In this document: positions 1 to 8,125 of the stretch, piece after piece
Layout: each line of letters opens with the position of its first letter
Numbering within the stretch: position 1 is the first letter of the stretch
DNA from: an uncultured Propionibacteriaceae bacterium
GTDB lineage: Bacteria; Actinomycetota; Actinomycetes; Propionibacteriales; Propionibacteriaceae
DNA length: 64,000 nt
Direction of reading: 5' to 3'
NCBI GenBank assembly: GCA_937965785.1
Contig: CALCKT010000033.1
Span: forward strand, 7,740 to 71,739
Program-made: the position numbers and the translations under genes
The notes under the pieces: generated by a model
Seen by the model: the letters and a program-made list of their open reading frames with translations, nothing else
Databases searched by the model: none
What the model was told of the DNA's origin: nothing

Positions 1-1995
1 GCCCGCTTCCTCGCAGACGTCACCGTGAACCGACCCAACGGATCCGCCCCCACGTCCCTGGACCCATCGGCGAAGCTGCCCGGGCCGCTGCCCGCGGGCG
101 AGATCCCCGACGGATCCCGCCAGCGACTCCTCGCCCTCGGCCCGGCCGGATTCGCCAAGGCCCTGCGTGAGCAGCGAGCAGTGGGCGTCACCGACACCAC
201 CTTCCGCGACGCCCACCAGTCGCTGCTCGCCACACGTGTGCGCACCCGCGACCTGGTGGCGGTGGCTCCCTGGCAGGCGCGGCTGCTGCCCGGGATGTTC
301 TCCGTCGAGTGCTGGGGCGGGGCCACCTATGACGTGGCGCTGCGGTTCCTCGGTGAGGACCCGTGGGAGCGCCTCGCGAAACTGCGGGCCGCGATGCCGA
401 ACCAGAATCTGCAGATGCTGCTGCGCGGCCGCAACACCGTCGGCTACACCCCCTACCCGACCGAGGTCACCCGGGCCTTCGTGTCGGAGGCCGCGGAGGT
501 CGGGGTGGACATCTTCCGCATCTTCGACGCCCTCAACGACGTCGAACAGATGCGCCCCGCGATCGACGCGGTGGTCCACGACACCGAATCGGTGGCGGAG
601 GTGGCGCTCTGCTACACCGCGAACCTGCTCGACCCCGACGAGAGGACCTACACCCTCGACCACTACCTGCGGCTCGCCGAACGGATCGTCGACGCGGGGG
701 CACACATCCTGGCCATCAAGGACATGGCGGGGCTGCTCAGGCCCGCCGCGGCCGCGAAGCTCGTCGCGGCGCTCCGGGAACGGTTCGAGCTGCCCGTCCA
801 TCTCCACACCCACGACACCACAGGAGGGCAGCTCGCCACCCTGATGGCCGCCATCGACGCCGGGGTGGATGCGGTTGACGTCGCGAACTCGGCGATGTCG
901 TCGACCACCTCGCAGCCACCCATGTCGGCGCTGCTGATGGCCCTTGACGGCACCGACCGTGCCCCGGACATCGACCCGGGGGCGGTGCTGGACCTGGAGC
1001 CCTACTGGGAAGCGGTCCGCAGGGTCTACAAACCCTTCGAGTCGGGGCTTCCGGCGCCGACGGGGCGCGTCTACAGCCACGAGATCCCGGGCGGGCAGCT
1101 GTCCAACCTGCGCCAGCAGGCAATCGCGCTCGGCCTGGGTGACAAGTTCGAGGCCATCGAGGCGATGTACGCCGCCGCCGACAAGATCCTGGGACGCCCC
1201 ACGAAGGTCACACCTTCGTCGAAGGTGGTGGGTGATCTGGCGCTGCACCTGGTGGCGGTCGGTGCCGATCCGGCGGAGTTCGCCGCGGAGCCACGTCGCT
1301 TCGACATCCCGGATTCGGTGATCGGTTTCCTCAACGGGGAGTTGGGCGAACCCGCGGGAGGCTGGCCGGAACCGTTCCGCACCCGTGCCCTGGAGGGTCG
1401 CCGCAAACCGCCGCGCGTCACTCAGGTGGCGCCCGAGGACCTCGCCCTGCTTGAAACCCCGGGCGTCGAACGGCAGAGCACCCTCAACCGTTTGCTCTTC
1501 CCCGGGCCGACACGGGAGTTCCAGCAGAAACGCGACGAGTTCGGCGACGTCTCCGTGCTGCCGACGGTGCCCTACCTGTACGGGATGGAACCCGGCCACG
1601 AATACCCCGTCACCCTGGAGAAGGGCGTCACGCTGCTGCTCGGCCTGGAGGCCATCGGCGCCCCCGACAAGTGGGCCAAACGCAACGTCATGACCCTTCT
1701 CAACGGACAGTTGCGTCCGGTCAGGGTGCGCGACAACTCCCTCGAGTCGGAGGTGGCCTCCGCGGAGAAGGCGGATCCGGGCAACCGCGGGCACGTCGCG
1801 GCACCGTTCGCGGGGGCCGTGACCGTGACCGTCGCGGAGGGTGACGAGGTCGCGGTCGGAGATCAGGTGGCCACCATCGAGGCCATGAAGATGGAGGCCG
1901 CCATCAATGCGCCCGTGGCGGGCGTGGTCAAACGGGTGGTGCTGATCGGCACCACACAGCTCGACGGCGGCGACCTGGTGGTCGTGATCGAGTAG
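1..1995 (+). CDS. pyc: Pyruvate carboxylase, C-terminal two thirds (5' end outside window)
   Basis: Carboxylates pyruvate to oxaloacetate in the cytoplasm. The frame is open to the first base of the window, and its first residues (ARFLADVTVN) match the linker that precedes the carboxyltransferase domain in actinobacterial pyruvate carboxylases. The GTG at 25 is therefore not the true start, and the biotin carboxylase domain lies upstream. The carboxyltransferase barrel shows the metal-site motifs DTTFRDAHQS and HLHTHDTTGG and the family segment ECWGGATYDVALRFL. The C-terminus is a biotinyl domain with EAMKM; the biotinylated lysine codon is 1888-1890. A free transcarboxylase 5S subunit is less likely because of the linker and the attached biotinyl domain. 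Confidence 0.94.
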   Translation, partial: ARFLADVTVNRPNGSAPTSLDPSAKLPGPLPAGEIPDGSRQRLLALGPAGFAKALREQRAVGVTDTTFRDAHQSLLATRVRTRDLVAVAPWQARLLPGMFSVECWGGATYDVALRFLGEDPWERLAKLRAAMPNQNLQMLLRGRNTVGYTPYPTEVTRAFVSEAAEVGVDIFRIFDALNDVEQMRPAIDAVVHDTESVAEVALCYTANLLDPDERTYTLDHYLRLAERIVDAGAHILAIKDMAGLLRPAAAAKLVAALRERFELPVHLHTHDTTGGQLATLMAAIDAGVDAVDVANSAMSSTTSQPPMSALLMALDGTDRAPDIDPGAVLDLEPYWEAVRRVYKPFESGLPAPTGRVYSHEIPGGQLSNLRQQAIALGLGDKFEAIEAMYAAADKILGRPTKVTPSSKVVGDLALHLVAVGADPAEFAAEPRRFDIPDSVIGFLNGELGEPAGGWPEPFRTRALEGRRKPPRVTQVAPEDLALLETPGVERQSTLNRLLFPGPTREFQQKRDEFGDVSVLPTVPYLYGMEPGHEYPVTLEKGVTLLLGLEAIGAPDKWAKRNVMTLLNGQLRPVRVRDNSLESEVASAEKADPGNRGHVAAPFAGAVTVTVAEGDEVAVGDQVATIEAMKMEAAINAPVAGVVKRVVLIGTTQLDGGDLVVVIE

Positions 1996-1997
1996 CT

Positions 1998-2016
1998 CCC
2001 GGGTTCCTTTCCCGGG
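1998..2016. terminator. Weak hairpin between convergent genes
   Basis: CCCGGG at 1998-2003 and 2011-2016 can pair around a 7-nt loop rich in T. It lies directly after the pyc stop and before the 3' end of the convergent gene. No T-tract follows, so this is only a candidate. Confidence 0.3.
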
Positions 2017-2024
2017 CCGGTGGG

Positions 2025-2636
2025 TCAGGCCGGTTGCTCAGGGACGGCTTGATCCACCACGACGACGTCCTCCCGGTCGGACAGTTCCCGGAGGAACTTC
2101 AGGAGGGGTGCGACGACGTTTCGCGTGGCCTCGTCCAAGGTTTCCGGGTCTATTTCCCCGAGGGCCTCGCGGGTGGCAACGGCGTGGCCGTGGTGGCCGT
2201 AGCCCGCCTGCATCCCGGGCAGCGGCATCAGCGGGATGCCCAGCGGTCGCTTGCCCAGACGGGTCACCGACAGAGTCGAGGGCAGGCCCCGGCGCGCCAG
2301 GTCGAACTCCACCGAGTCGAGGCGCCGGTACTCGATCCGGGTGGTGGGGCCGGCCAGGTGCTCCAGCCACAGCAGGAGCACTTCCCAGCACTGCCCGAGT
2401 CTTTCCTGAGGAACGAACCCGCCTTCCAGGAGGGTGCTCGCGTCCCGCATCAGGGGGCGTGAGGGATCCACCTCCAGGTCGGGATTGCGGCGGAACAGCC
2501 CCCAGCGGCGTTTCATGACCGGAGCGGGGTAACGTTCCGCGAACACCCTTGTCAGCGCCTCCGCCACCTCGGGTGGGGCGCCGAAGATGTCCCTGACATC
2601 GTCGATGCGGATGCCGAAGAGCCTCATCGCTCGCAT
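2025..2636 (-). CDS. Hypothetical protein, about 203 aa
   Basis: Not recognised. A soluble-looking protein with no signal peptide or membrane segment, moderately rich in acidic and basic residues. It contains a proline-rich stretch (IPLMPLPGMQAGYGHHGHAVATRE) around the middle of its C-terminal half and ends in an acidic, valine-rich tail. ATG codons at 2636 and 2627 are both possible starts; a TTG at 2657 is open but has no support. No strong ribosome binding site separates the options. It runs head-on to pyc and is divergent from the secreted protein at 2681, with only about 45 bp between the two starts. Confidence 0.7.
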   Translation of the reverse strand: MRAMRLFGIRIDDVRDIFGAPPEVAEALTRVFAERYPAPVMKRRWGLFRRNPDLEVDPSRPLMRDASTLLEGGFVPQERLGQCWEVLLLWLEHLAGPTTRIEYRRLDSVEFDLARRGLPSTLSVTRLGKRPLGIPLMPLPGMQAGYGHHGHAVATREALGEIDPETLDEATRNVVAPLLKFLRELSDREDVVVVDQAVPEQPA

Positions 2637-2664
2637 GAAACACAGCCTACAGGGCAAAGCCCAG

Positions 2665-2670
2665 TATGCT
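2665..2670 (+). promoter_or_regulatory. Candidate -10 element, almost leaderless
   Basis: TATGCT ends 10 nt before the ATG at 2681, so a transcript would start at or within a few bases of the start codon. No ribosome binding site is visible upstream of 2681, which fits a leaderless mRNA. No clear -35. Confidence 0.35.
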
Positions 2671-2680
2671 GGCCGACACC

Positions 2681-3661
2681 ATGAGTTCCATTCGACGCAT
2701 CGCCGCAGTCGCTGCGGCGACCGCGTGCCTGGTCTGGGGGGGAACCCCGGCCTTGGCCGACGTGACCATTTCCGACGCGGCCAGCCCCCTGACAGGGGTG
2801 GCCTTCGATCCGCGGTCGTCGCGGCTGTTCGCGGTGTCCGAGACCGACGGAACCAACATTCTGGTCACGGACGCCAAGGGTGCGAAGCTGGGATCCGTCA
2901 GTTTCTCCGCCAAAGCCGAGTCCGTTCAGGGCTTGGCCGTGTACTCGGGTTCGCTCTACGTGGGGGATGTGGGGGATCCCGGGGACAACCGCAACAAGAT
3001 CACCGTGTACAAGCTCCCCCTCGAACTCGGCAAACAGTCCTACAACTCCTACGACTTCCGCTACCCGGACGGGTCGCACGACGCCAAGGCGGTGCTGGTC
3101 TCGGGCAGGGGACGCATCTATGTGGTGACAGCGGGCGAGAACCCCGGCATCTACTACTCCGAGCTGGAGCCGTCGCGTTCAGGGGTGAACAAACTGAGCC
3201 GCGCCTCCGACGCCCCGTCGGGGGTGACCGATGGGGTCTTCCTCTCCGACGGTGTCACCATGGCGCTGCGAACCGGAACCGGGGTGCAGGTCGTCGACGC
3301 CTCCAGCTGGGAAACCCGCGCCACCCTCACCTATCAGGGCGCCCCCGACGGGGAATCGATCACCACTTTCAGCGGGGACCGGATGCTGGTGGGTGCGGGG
3401 CCGCTGCTGCGGGAGGAAGCCGTGCCCACTTCCGACGGCACCGTCACGATCTCGCCGTCGGGCGAGGCTTCTGCAACGCCCTCCCCGGAGCCATCCGAGA
3501 ACCCCGCGAGCAGCGCCTCACCCGCCCCGCAGGAAACCACCACGCAGGCCCCCGAGGAAAAAACCACCCAGCCGGCGCGGGGAGGCACCCGCCTGGCCAT
3601 CGGGGCCGCCGCGGTGCTGGCCCTGGCCCTGGGAGCCGTGGTCTTCTTCCGCAAGAAGTAG
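2681..3661 (+). CDS. Secreted, membrane-anchored protein with predicted beta-propeller-like ectodomain
   Basis: 326 aa from ATG 2681. The N-terminus is a signal peptide (basic MSSIRR, hydrophobic core, cut near ALA-DVT). The body contains repeated short strands of the type seen in propeller proteins (GVAFDPRSSRLFAVSETDG, GLAVYSGSLYVGDVGD). A low-complexity Pro/Ser/Glu/Thr-rich stalk (about residues 265-300) precedes one C-terminal transmembrane segment and a short basic tail (FFRKK). There is no LPXTG sortase motif, so it is probably anchored by that helix. The ligand or partner is unknown. An ATG five codons upstream (2666) is open but would place the signal peptide less well. Confidence 0.75.
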   Translation: MSSIRRIAAVAAATACLVWGGTPALADVTISDAASPLTGVAFDPRSSRLFAVSETDGTNILVTDAKGAKLGSVSFSAKAESVQGLAVYSGSLYVGDVGDPGDNRNKITVYKLPLELGKQSYNSYDFRYPDGSHDAKAVLVSGRGRIYVVTAGENPGIYYSELEPSRSGVNKLSRASDAPSGVTDGVFLSDGVTMALRTGTGVQVVDASSWETRATLTYQGAPDGESITTFSGDRMLVGAGPLLREEAVPTSDGTVTISPSGEASATPSPEPSENPASSASPAPQETTTQAPEEKTTQPARGGTRLAIGAAAVLALALGAVVFFRKK

Positions 3662-3676
3662 GAAACCGCTACCTGC

Positions 3677-4771
3677 TCACAGGCTCTCCACGACGTGGTC
3701 GATGCAGGCGGTCAGGGCCTCCACGTCGGCTTGGTCAACGGATGCGTAGGTTCCGATCCGCAGCTGGTTGCGTTTCAGCGCGCGGTAGGGGTCGATGTCC
3801 ACGATCCCATTGCTGCGCAGCTCGGCTATCACACGGGCGGCATCCACCCCGGGAATCAGGTCGATGGTCGCGACCACGGGGGAGCGATGCGCCGGGTCGG
3901 TGACGAACGGGGACGCGTACGACGACGCCTCTGCCCAGGCGTACAGGTGGTCGCTCATCCGGCGGCAACGTTCCTCGGCGGCGTCGATCCCGCCCAGGTC
4001 CAGCAGCCAGTTGATCTGGTCCTCGAGCAGCAGCAGGGTCGCGATTGCGGGGGTGTTCAGGGTCTGGTTCCGGGCCGAGTTCGCGGCCGCGACGTTCAGG
4101 TTCAGCGACTCCGGGATCCAACGGCCCGAGGCGGCGATCCGTTCTGCGCGCTCCAGCGCGGACGGGGAGCAGAAAGCCACCCACAAACCCCCGTCCGAGG
4201 AGAAGTTCTTCTGCGGGGCGAAGTAGTAGACATCCGTTCGTGAGATGTCGGCGGCCATCCCACCCGCCGCCGAGGTGGCATCGATCAGCACCAGGCCGTC
4301 GCCGATCCGCTCCACCGGGGCGGCCGCGCCCGTGGAGGTCTCGTTCTGCGCCCACGCCACCACGTCCGCGTCCTCCGGGGCGGGCAGGACCACGGCCCCC
4401 GGATCGCACTGGGTGACGGCCGGGTCGGCCAGGAACGGGGCCGCCGCGGCGGCGCGCGCGAACTTGCGGGTGAACTCCCCGAAGACGGCATGCGCGGAGC
4501 GCCGCTCGATCAGGGAACAGACCGCGACATCCCAGAACACGGTGGAGCCCCCGTTGCCGAGCACCACCTGGTACCCCTCCGGCAGCCGGTACAGCTCCCG
4601 AAGCCCCTCCTGAACCGTCGCGACGAGCTGTTTCACGGGTGCCTGGCGATGCGAGGTTCCCAGCACGTCGCCACGCAGCGAGAGGTATTCCAGGGCCTCG
4701 GGTCGCACCTTGGCGGGACCCGAACCGAAACGGCCGTCTGCGGGGAGGAGATCTTCGGGAATGGCGATCAC
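3677..4771 (-). CDS. serC: Phosphoserine aminotransferase
   Basis: PLP-dependent transaminase of serine biosynthesis (3-phosphohydroxypyruvate plus glutamate to phosphoserine). 364 aa from GTG 4771, which is preceded by a GGGAG about 10 nt upstream; reading further upstream lacks family similarity. The start (LPADGRFGSGPAKVRP), the segment LGTSHRQAPVK and the PLP-lysine region YFAPQKNFSSDGG are typical of the actinobacterial form. A late-branching feature is the C-terminal VDIDPYRALKRNQLRIGTY. It is divergent from nagA with about 80 bp between the starts. Confidence 0.93.
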   Translation of the reverse strand: MIAIPEDLLPADGRFGSGPAKVRPEALEYLSLRGDVLGTSHRQAPVKQLVATVQEGLRELYRLPEGYQVVLGNGGSTVFWDVAVCSLIERRSAHAVFGEFTRKFARAAAAAPFLADPAVTQCDPGAVVLPAPEDADVVAWAQNETSTGAAAPVERIGDGLVLIDATSAAGGMAADISRTDVYYFAPQKNFSSDGGLWVAFCSPSALERAERIAASGRWIPESLNLNVAAANSARNQTLNTPAIATLLLLEDQINWLLDLGGIDAAEERCRRMSDHLYAWAEASSYASPFVTDPAHRSPVVATIDLIPGVDAARVIAELRSNGIVDIDPYRALKRNQLRIGTYASVDQADVEALTACIDHVVESL

Positions 4772-4851
4772 CCCTGAATTCTCCCACGTATCTGAGAAAC
4801 CGGACTGCGCGGTTCGACGGATGGGAGGAAAACCGGTGCTTGGATGATGGC

Positions 4852-5970
4852 ATGACGAAACTGCGGGTCGGCCGGGCCGTGACGCCAAAGGGGACGATCG
4901 AGGAAGCGGTCATCGAGATCGCCGACGGCCGGGTGGTGGCCATCACGCAGGGAGGGGGAACCGGCGATTCCTGGGCGGTGCCGGGTTTCGTCGACACCCA
5001 CTGCCACGGCGCGGTCGGCGTCAGCTTCGGCGACCCGGATCCCGCCGCCAATCTGCGCGCCATCGAGTACCACCGCTCCCAGGGAACCACCACCCTGTTC
5101 GCCTCCACCGTCACCGAACCCATCGAGAAACTGGAGGCCCAGTGCCGGGTGCTGCGCGGGATCGTCGAAACCGGTGAACTCGACGGCATCCACCTCGAGG
5201 GTCCCTTCCTGTCCGAGGCCCGGAGGGGTGCCCACGACCCCGGTCTGCTGCGCGACCCCGAACCGGAACTCGTCGAACGGCTCATATCGGCGGGCGGGGC
5301 GGCACTGCGCATGGTCACCCTGGCCGTTGAACGTGACGGGGGAGAGGACGCCACCCGGCGTTTCACGCGGGCGGGCGTCAAGGTGGCCTTCGGGCACTCG
5401 GACGCCGACGAGCACGTCGCGGCCACGTCCATCGGGTGGGGGGCCTGCATCGCCACCCACCTGTTCTCCGCGATGCGTTCCATCCACCACCGGGAACCCG
5501 GTCCCGTGCCTGTGCTGCTCACCGACGACCGCGTGATGTGTGAACTGATCTGCGACGGCATCCACCACCGGCCCGTGATCGCGCGGATGGCCATTGACGC
5601 CGCAGGCACCGATCGCATCTGCCTGGTCACCGACGCCATGGCCGCCACCGGCCAGGGCGACGGACGCTACCTGCTGGGGGAGCTCAAGGTGGAGGTCCGG
5701 GACGGGACCGCCCGACTGGTCACCGCCGACGGCACCCCCGGTTCCATCGCGGGTTCCACCCTGACCATGGCCAAGGCGTTCAGTTTCGTCGTCGGCCGGG
5801 TGGGGCTGAGCATTCCCGAGGCCGCCCGGATCGCGGCCACCACCCCGGCCCGCTGGCACGGGCTGGCGGAGGTCGGAACCCTGGAGGCCGGCAAACGCGC
5901 CGACATCTGCGTCGTGGATGACGCGGGAGAGTTGCAACAGGTCTGGCGGCGGGGAGAACGCATCCGCTGA
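4852..5970 (+). CDS. nagA: N-acetylglucosamine-6-phosphate deacetylase
   Basis: Cytoplasmic amidohydrolase that removes acetate from GlcNAc-6-P in amino sugar or peptidoglycan recycling. 372 aa, the usual family length. Visible motifs in order: GFVDTHCHGA (metal HxH), HLEGPFLSEARRGAHD (metal Glu), FGHSDAD, ATHLFSAM, DGIHH, and LVTDAMAATG with the catalytic Asp. ATG 4852 is the first start that fits; a GTG upstream is followed at once by a stop. nagB is not beside it. Confidence 0.92.
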   Translation: MTKLRVGRAVTPKGTIEEAVIEIADGRVVAITQGGGTGDSWAVPGFVDTHCHGAVGVSFGDPDPAANLRAIEYHRSQGTTTLFASTVTEPIEKLEAQCRVLRGIVETGELDGIHLEGPFLSEARRGAHDPGLLRDPEPELVERLISAGGAALRMVTLAVERDGGEDATRRFTRAGVKVAFGHSDADEHVAATSIGWGACIATHLFSAMRSIHHREPGPVPVLLTDDRVMCELICDGIHHRPVIARMAIDAAGTDRICLVTDAMAATGQGDGRYLLGELKVEVRDGTARLVTADGTPGSIAGSTLTMAKAFSFVVGRVGLSIPEAARIAATTPARWHGLAEVGTLEAGKRADICVVDDAGELQQVWRRGERIR

Positions 5971-5977
5971 GAGGCCC

Positions 5978-6000
5978 CAAAGCCGGTTGAGCCGGTTCGT
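5978..6000 (+). repeat. Short copy of the dispersed GGTTGAGCC intergenic repeat
   Basis: CCAAAGCCGGTTGAGCCGG lies between the convergent nagA and acetyltransferase genes. It is nearly the same as the core of the repeats at 26053-26295 and 61424-61466. Confidence 0.5.
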
Positions 6001-6005
6001 GGGCG

Positions 6006-6644
6006 TCAGGGCTTCTGAGCGGTCAGGGATGCGAGGGTGGTCCGCACCCTTGATTCCAGACCGGCTCGCACCACCGGCCATTCGGCGGACAGGATCGAGA
6101 AGACCACGGTGTCGCGCCAGGAGCCGTCCTCCCGCGGCTGATGATGCCGCAGCACTCCCTCCTGTACGGCCCCCAACCGGGCGATCGCGTCCCGGGAGCG
6201 CTGGTTGATGGAGTCGGTCTGGAGTTTCACACGCTCGAAGCCGCAGTCCTCGAAGGCATGCCCCAGCAGCAGGAGCTTCACTTCCGCGTTCAGCCCCGTG
6301 CCCCACAGGGCTGGTCGGTACGCCGTCCAGCCCGCGTGGGCGCGCTGCGCCCGGGGTTCGAGATCACCCAGGGACGTGGTTCCGACCACCTCGCCCGCCG
6401 GGCCGAAACGGGTGTCACCGGTCAATCGGATAGTGTACATGGCCCGGTCCTCGCCCGCACCGGCGATCAGACGGCCGATCGCCGCCACCCGGTCCGTGGC
6501 GCCGCCCGCGTACCCGAGGGTGAACACCCGTGGATCGTCGAGCGCCTCCACCAGTTCCGTCTCGTCCCTCGGCTGGGTGGGATCGAGTCTCACGAGCCGA
6601 CCCGTCAGAGTCCTGCCGTCGGGATTGCGCGCCATGGAACACAT
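6006..6644 (-). CDS. GNAT family N-acetyltransferase (RimJ/RimL type)
   Basis: 212 aa. The layout is that of the RimJ/RimL acetyltransferases: an N-terminal region on positional scoring of residues (LVRLDPTQPRDETELVEAL), then GEVVGTTSLGDLEPRAQRAHAGW, WGTGLNAEVKLLLLGHAFE (acetyl-CoA site) and FERVKLQTDSINQRSRDAIARLGAVQEGVLRHH. This pattern is typical of enzymes that acetylate protein N-termini or small molecules; the substrate cannot be read from the sequence. The first ATG (6644) has GGAG 7 nt upstream, which favours it over the in-frame ATG at 6635. Convergent with nagA. Confidence 0.85.
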   Translation of the reverse strand: MCSMARNPDGRTLTGRLVRLDPTQPRDETELVEALDDPRVFTLGYAGGATDRVAAIGRLIAGAGEDRAMYTIRLTGDTRFGPAGEVVGTTSLGDLEPRAQRAHAGWTAYRPALWGTGLNAEVKLLLLGHAFEDCGFERVKLQTDSINQRSRDAIARLGAVQEGVLRHHQPREDGSWRDTVVFSILSAEWPVVRAGLESRVRTTLASLTAQKP

Positions 6645-6745
6645 CTTTCCACTCCGCGTTCTGGGATTTTTCGGGGCGGACCGTGAATACGGGGGTCCAT
6701 GTCGCGAAACCGCACTAACATTGCCTCGAAGGAGGCATGAGTGGC

Positions 6746-7435
6746 ATGAGCGAGCTGATCGACACCACGGAGATGTACCTGCGTACGGTGTATGAATTGT
6801 TGGAGGAAGGAGTGCCGCCGCTGCGGGCCCGGATAGCCGAGCGCCTGCACCAGTCCGGCCCCACCGTTTCCCAGACGGTGGCGCGCATGGAGCGTGACGG
6901 CCTGCTCACGGTCAAGGCCGACCGCACGATCAAACTCACCCCGAAGGGCGCCCGGCTGGCGCGTGACGTGATGCGCAAACACCGGCTGGCGGAATGCCTG
7001 CTCACAGAGGTGATCGGCCTCGAATGGGAGAAGGTGCACGAGGAGGCCTGTCGCTGGGAACACGTCATCTCGGACGAGGTTGAGCGTCGGCTGCTCGGGA
7101 TCCTCGACTCGCCGACCCGTTCCCCGTACGGAAATCCCGTCCCGGGGCTCAGGGACCTCGGGCTTGAGCACGACCACGTGCCCTTCCGGCAAGGGGTCGT
7201 GCCGTTGTCCGAGGTGGTTCCGAACCGGGGCGAGGTGACCGTCACCATGGAGCGGATGAGCGAGCACCTCCAGGCCGACGAGGAGGTGCTCTCGGCTCTC
7301 GCCGCCCTGGGGCTCCGGCCGGGAGCGGAGTTCGTGGTGCGTCGCGTGGGGATCGACCTCAGGTTCTGCGTCGGCGACGAGGCGGTCACGGTGGACGAGG
7401 CGGTCGCGGAACTGCTCTTCGTCGCCGCCCCCTGA
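6746..7435 (+). CDS. ideR: DtxR/IdeR-family iron-dependent regulator
   Basis: 229 aa. The N-terminal winged helix starts SELIDTTEMYLRTVYELLEEG and contains the recognition helix region SGPTVSQTVARMERDGL. A dimerisation/metal-binding domain follows (RKHRLAECLLTEVIGLEWEKVHEEACRWEHVIS, with Glu, Cys and His ligands of the DtxR type). A C-terminal SH3-like domain ends the protein. With Fe2+ these proteins repress iron uptake genes. ATG 6746 is chosen because GGAGG (6731-6735) is 10 nt upstream; the ATG at 6737 is too close. A DtxR-like box lies upstream of the ABC importer at 58.2 kb. A manganese-responsive MntR role is less likely. Confidence 0.86.
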   Translation: MSELIDTTEMYLRTVYELLEEGVPPLRARIAERLHQSGPTVSQTVARMERDGLLTVKADRTIKLTPKGARLARDVMRKHRLAECLLTEVIGLEWEKVHEEACRWEHVISDEVERRLLGILDSPTRSPYGNPVPGLRDLGLEHDHVPFRQGVVPLSEVVPNRGEVTVTMERMSEHLQADEEVLSALAALGLRPGAEFVVRRVGIDLRFCVGDEAVTVDEAVAELLFVAAP

Positions 7436-7452
7436 TCCCTCATACCCCGGGG

Positions 7453-7478
7453 GGAATAAATGGGGTGAAGTCTTCGTT
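7453..7478 (+). promoter_or_regulatory. SigR/SigH-type promoter of the thioredoxin gene
   Basis: GGAAT (7453-7457), exactly 18 nt, then GTT (7476-7478). This equals the known consensus of the thiol-oxidative stress sigma factor SigR of Streptomyces (SigH of mycobacteria). The start codon at 7515 lies at a sensible distance, and thioredoxin is a classic target. Confidence 0.65.
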
Positions 7479-7514
7479 GGTTGGAGTGAACAGCGAAACC
7501 CCGAGTGAGGAAAC

Positions 7515-7880
7515 ATGGCAACCACAAATCTGACCAAGGATAACTTCGGCTCCACCATCGAGGGAACCGATGTCGTGCTCGTCGACTTCTGGGCCTCGTG
7601 GTGCGGGCCCTGCCGTCGGTTCGGGCCGATCTTCGAGGAGGCCTCCGGTCGTCACGACGGGGTCGTCTTCGGCAAGGTGGACACAGAGGCCGAACAGGAT
7701 CTGGCCTTCGCCCTCGACATCCAGTCCATTCCCACCATCATGGCCTTCCGTGCCGGTGTCCTTGTGTTCAGGCACAGCGGCCTGCTGAACGGGGCCCAGC
7801 TTGACGATCTCGTCAAGCAGGTCAAGGAACTCGACCCGGAGAAGCTGAAGGAGGAGGCGCGGAAGGGCTCCGCCGACTGA
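7515..7880 (+). CDS. trxA: Thioredoxin
   Basis: 121 aa, cytoplasmic. The active site is WCGPC with Cys30 and Cys33, in the context VLVDFWASWCGPCRRF, and the cis-proline is in SIPTIMAF. It is slightly longer than classical thioredoxin because of a charged C-terminal tail (KLKEEARKGSAD). The ribosome binding site is GAGGAAAC just before ATG 7515. It stands alone between a SigR-type promoter and a strong hairpin, so it is probably a single-gene, oxidative stress-inducible unit. No thioredoxin reductase is nearby. Confidence 0.9.
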   Translation: MATTNLTKDNFGSTIEGTDVVLVDFWASWCGPCRRFGPIFEEASGRHDGVVFGKVDTEAEQDLAFALDIQSIPTIMAFRAGVLVFRHSGLLNGAQLDDLVKQVKELDPEKLKEEARKGSAD

Positions 7881-7901
7881 TTCGGGCTCAGGTCCTGTTG
7901 T

Positions 7902-7933
7902 GGGGGCGCCGGATCGGGTGATCCAGCGCCCCC
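7902..7933 (+). terminator. Hairpin terminator after the thioredoxin gene
   Basis: A 14-bp stem with one mismatch (7902-7915 with 7920-7933) around a GGGT loop, 21 bases after the trxA stop. No T-tract, as is usual in GC-rich actinobacteria. Confidence 0.6.
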
Positions 7934-8086
7934 GCTGCCGTCACCGGTCTTCCTGTCACGGGAAACGCGACGGCGGAAACGTGGTCTCGTCCCCCGATGC
8001 GTTCGCGGCGGGACATAGTGCACCCTTGCTTCAATAGGCGCGGTTTTCCTCGCGAATTTATGGGGCATGGTGTCCCTTAATCGTCC

Positions 8087-8092
8087 TATTAT
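8087..8092 (+). promoter_or_regulatory. Candidate -10 element of the gltD-like/nifJ operon
   Basis: TATTAT in a locally AT-rich stretch, about 33 bases before ATG 8126, which has a good GGAGGG ribosome binding site. No convincing -35 was found. Confidence 0.35.
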
Positions 8093-8125
8093 TGACGGCA
8101 GTAGTCGTAGCGACGGAGGGAAACC

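Noticed and set aside
3735..5648. Long minus-strand frame over serC and nagA
   Set aside because: Reads serC in the wrong frame and nagA on the opposite strand; no coherent protein.
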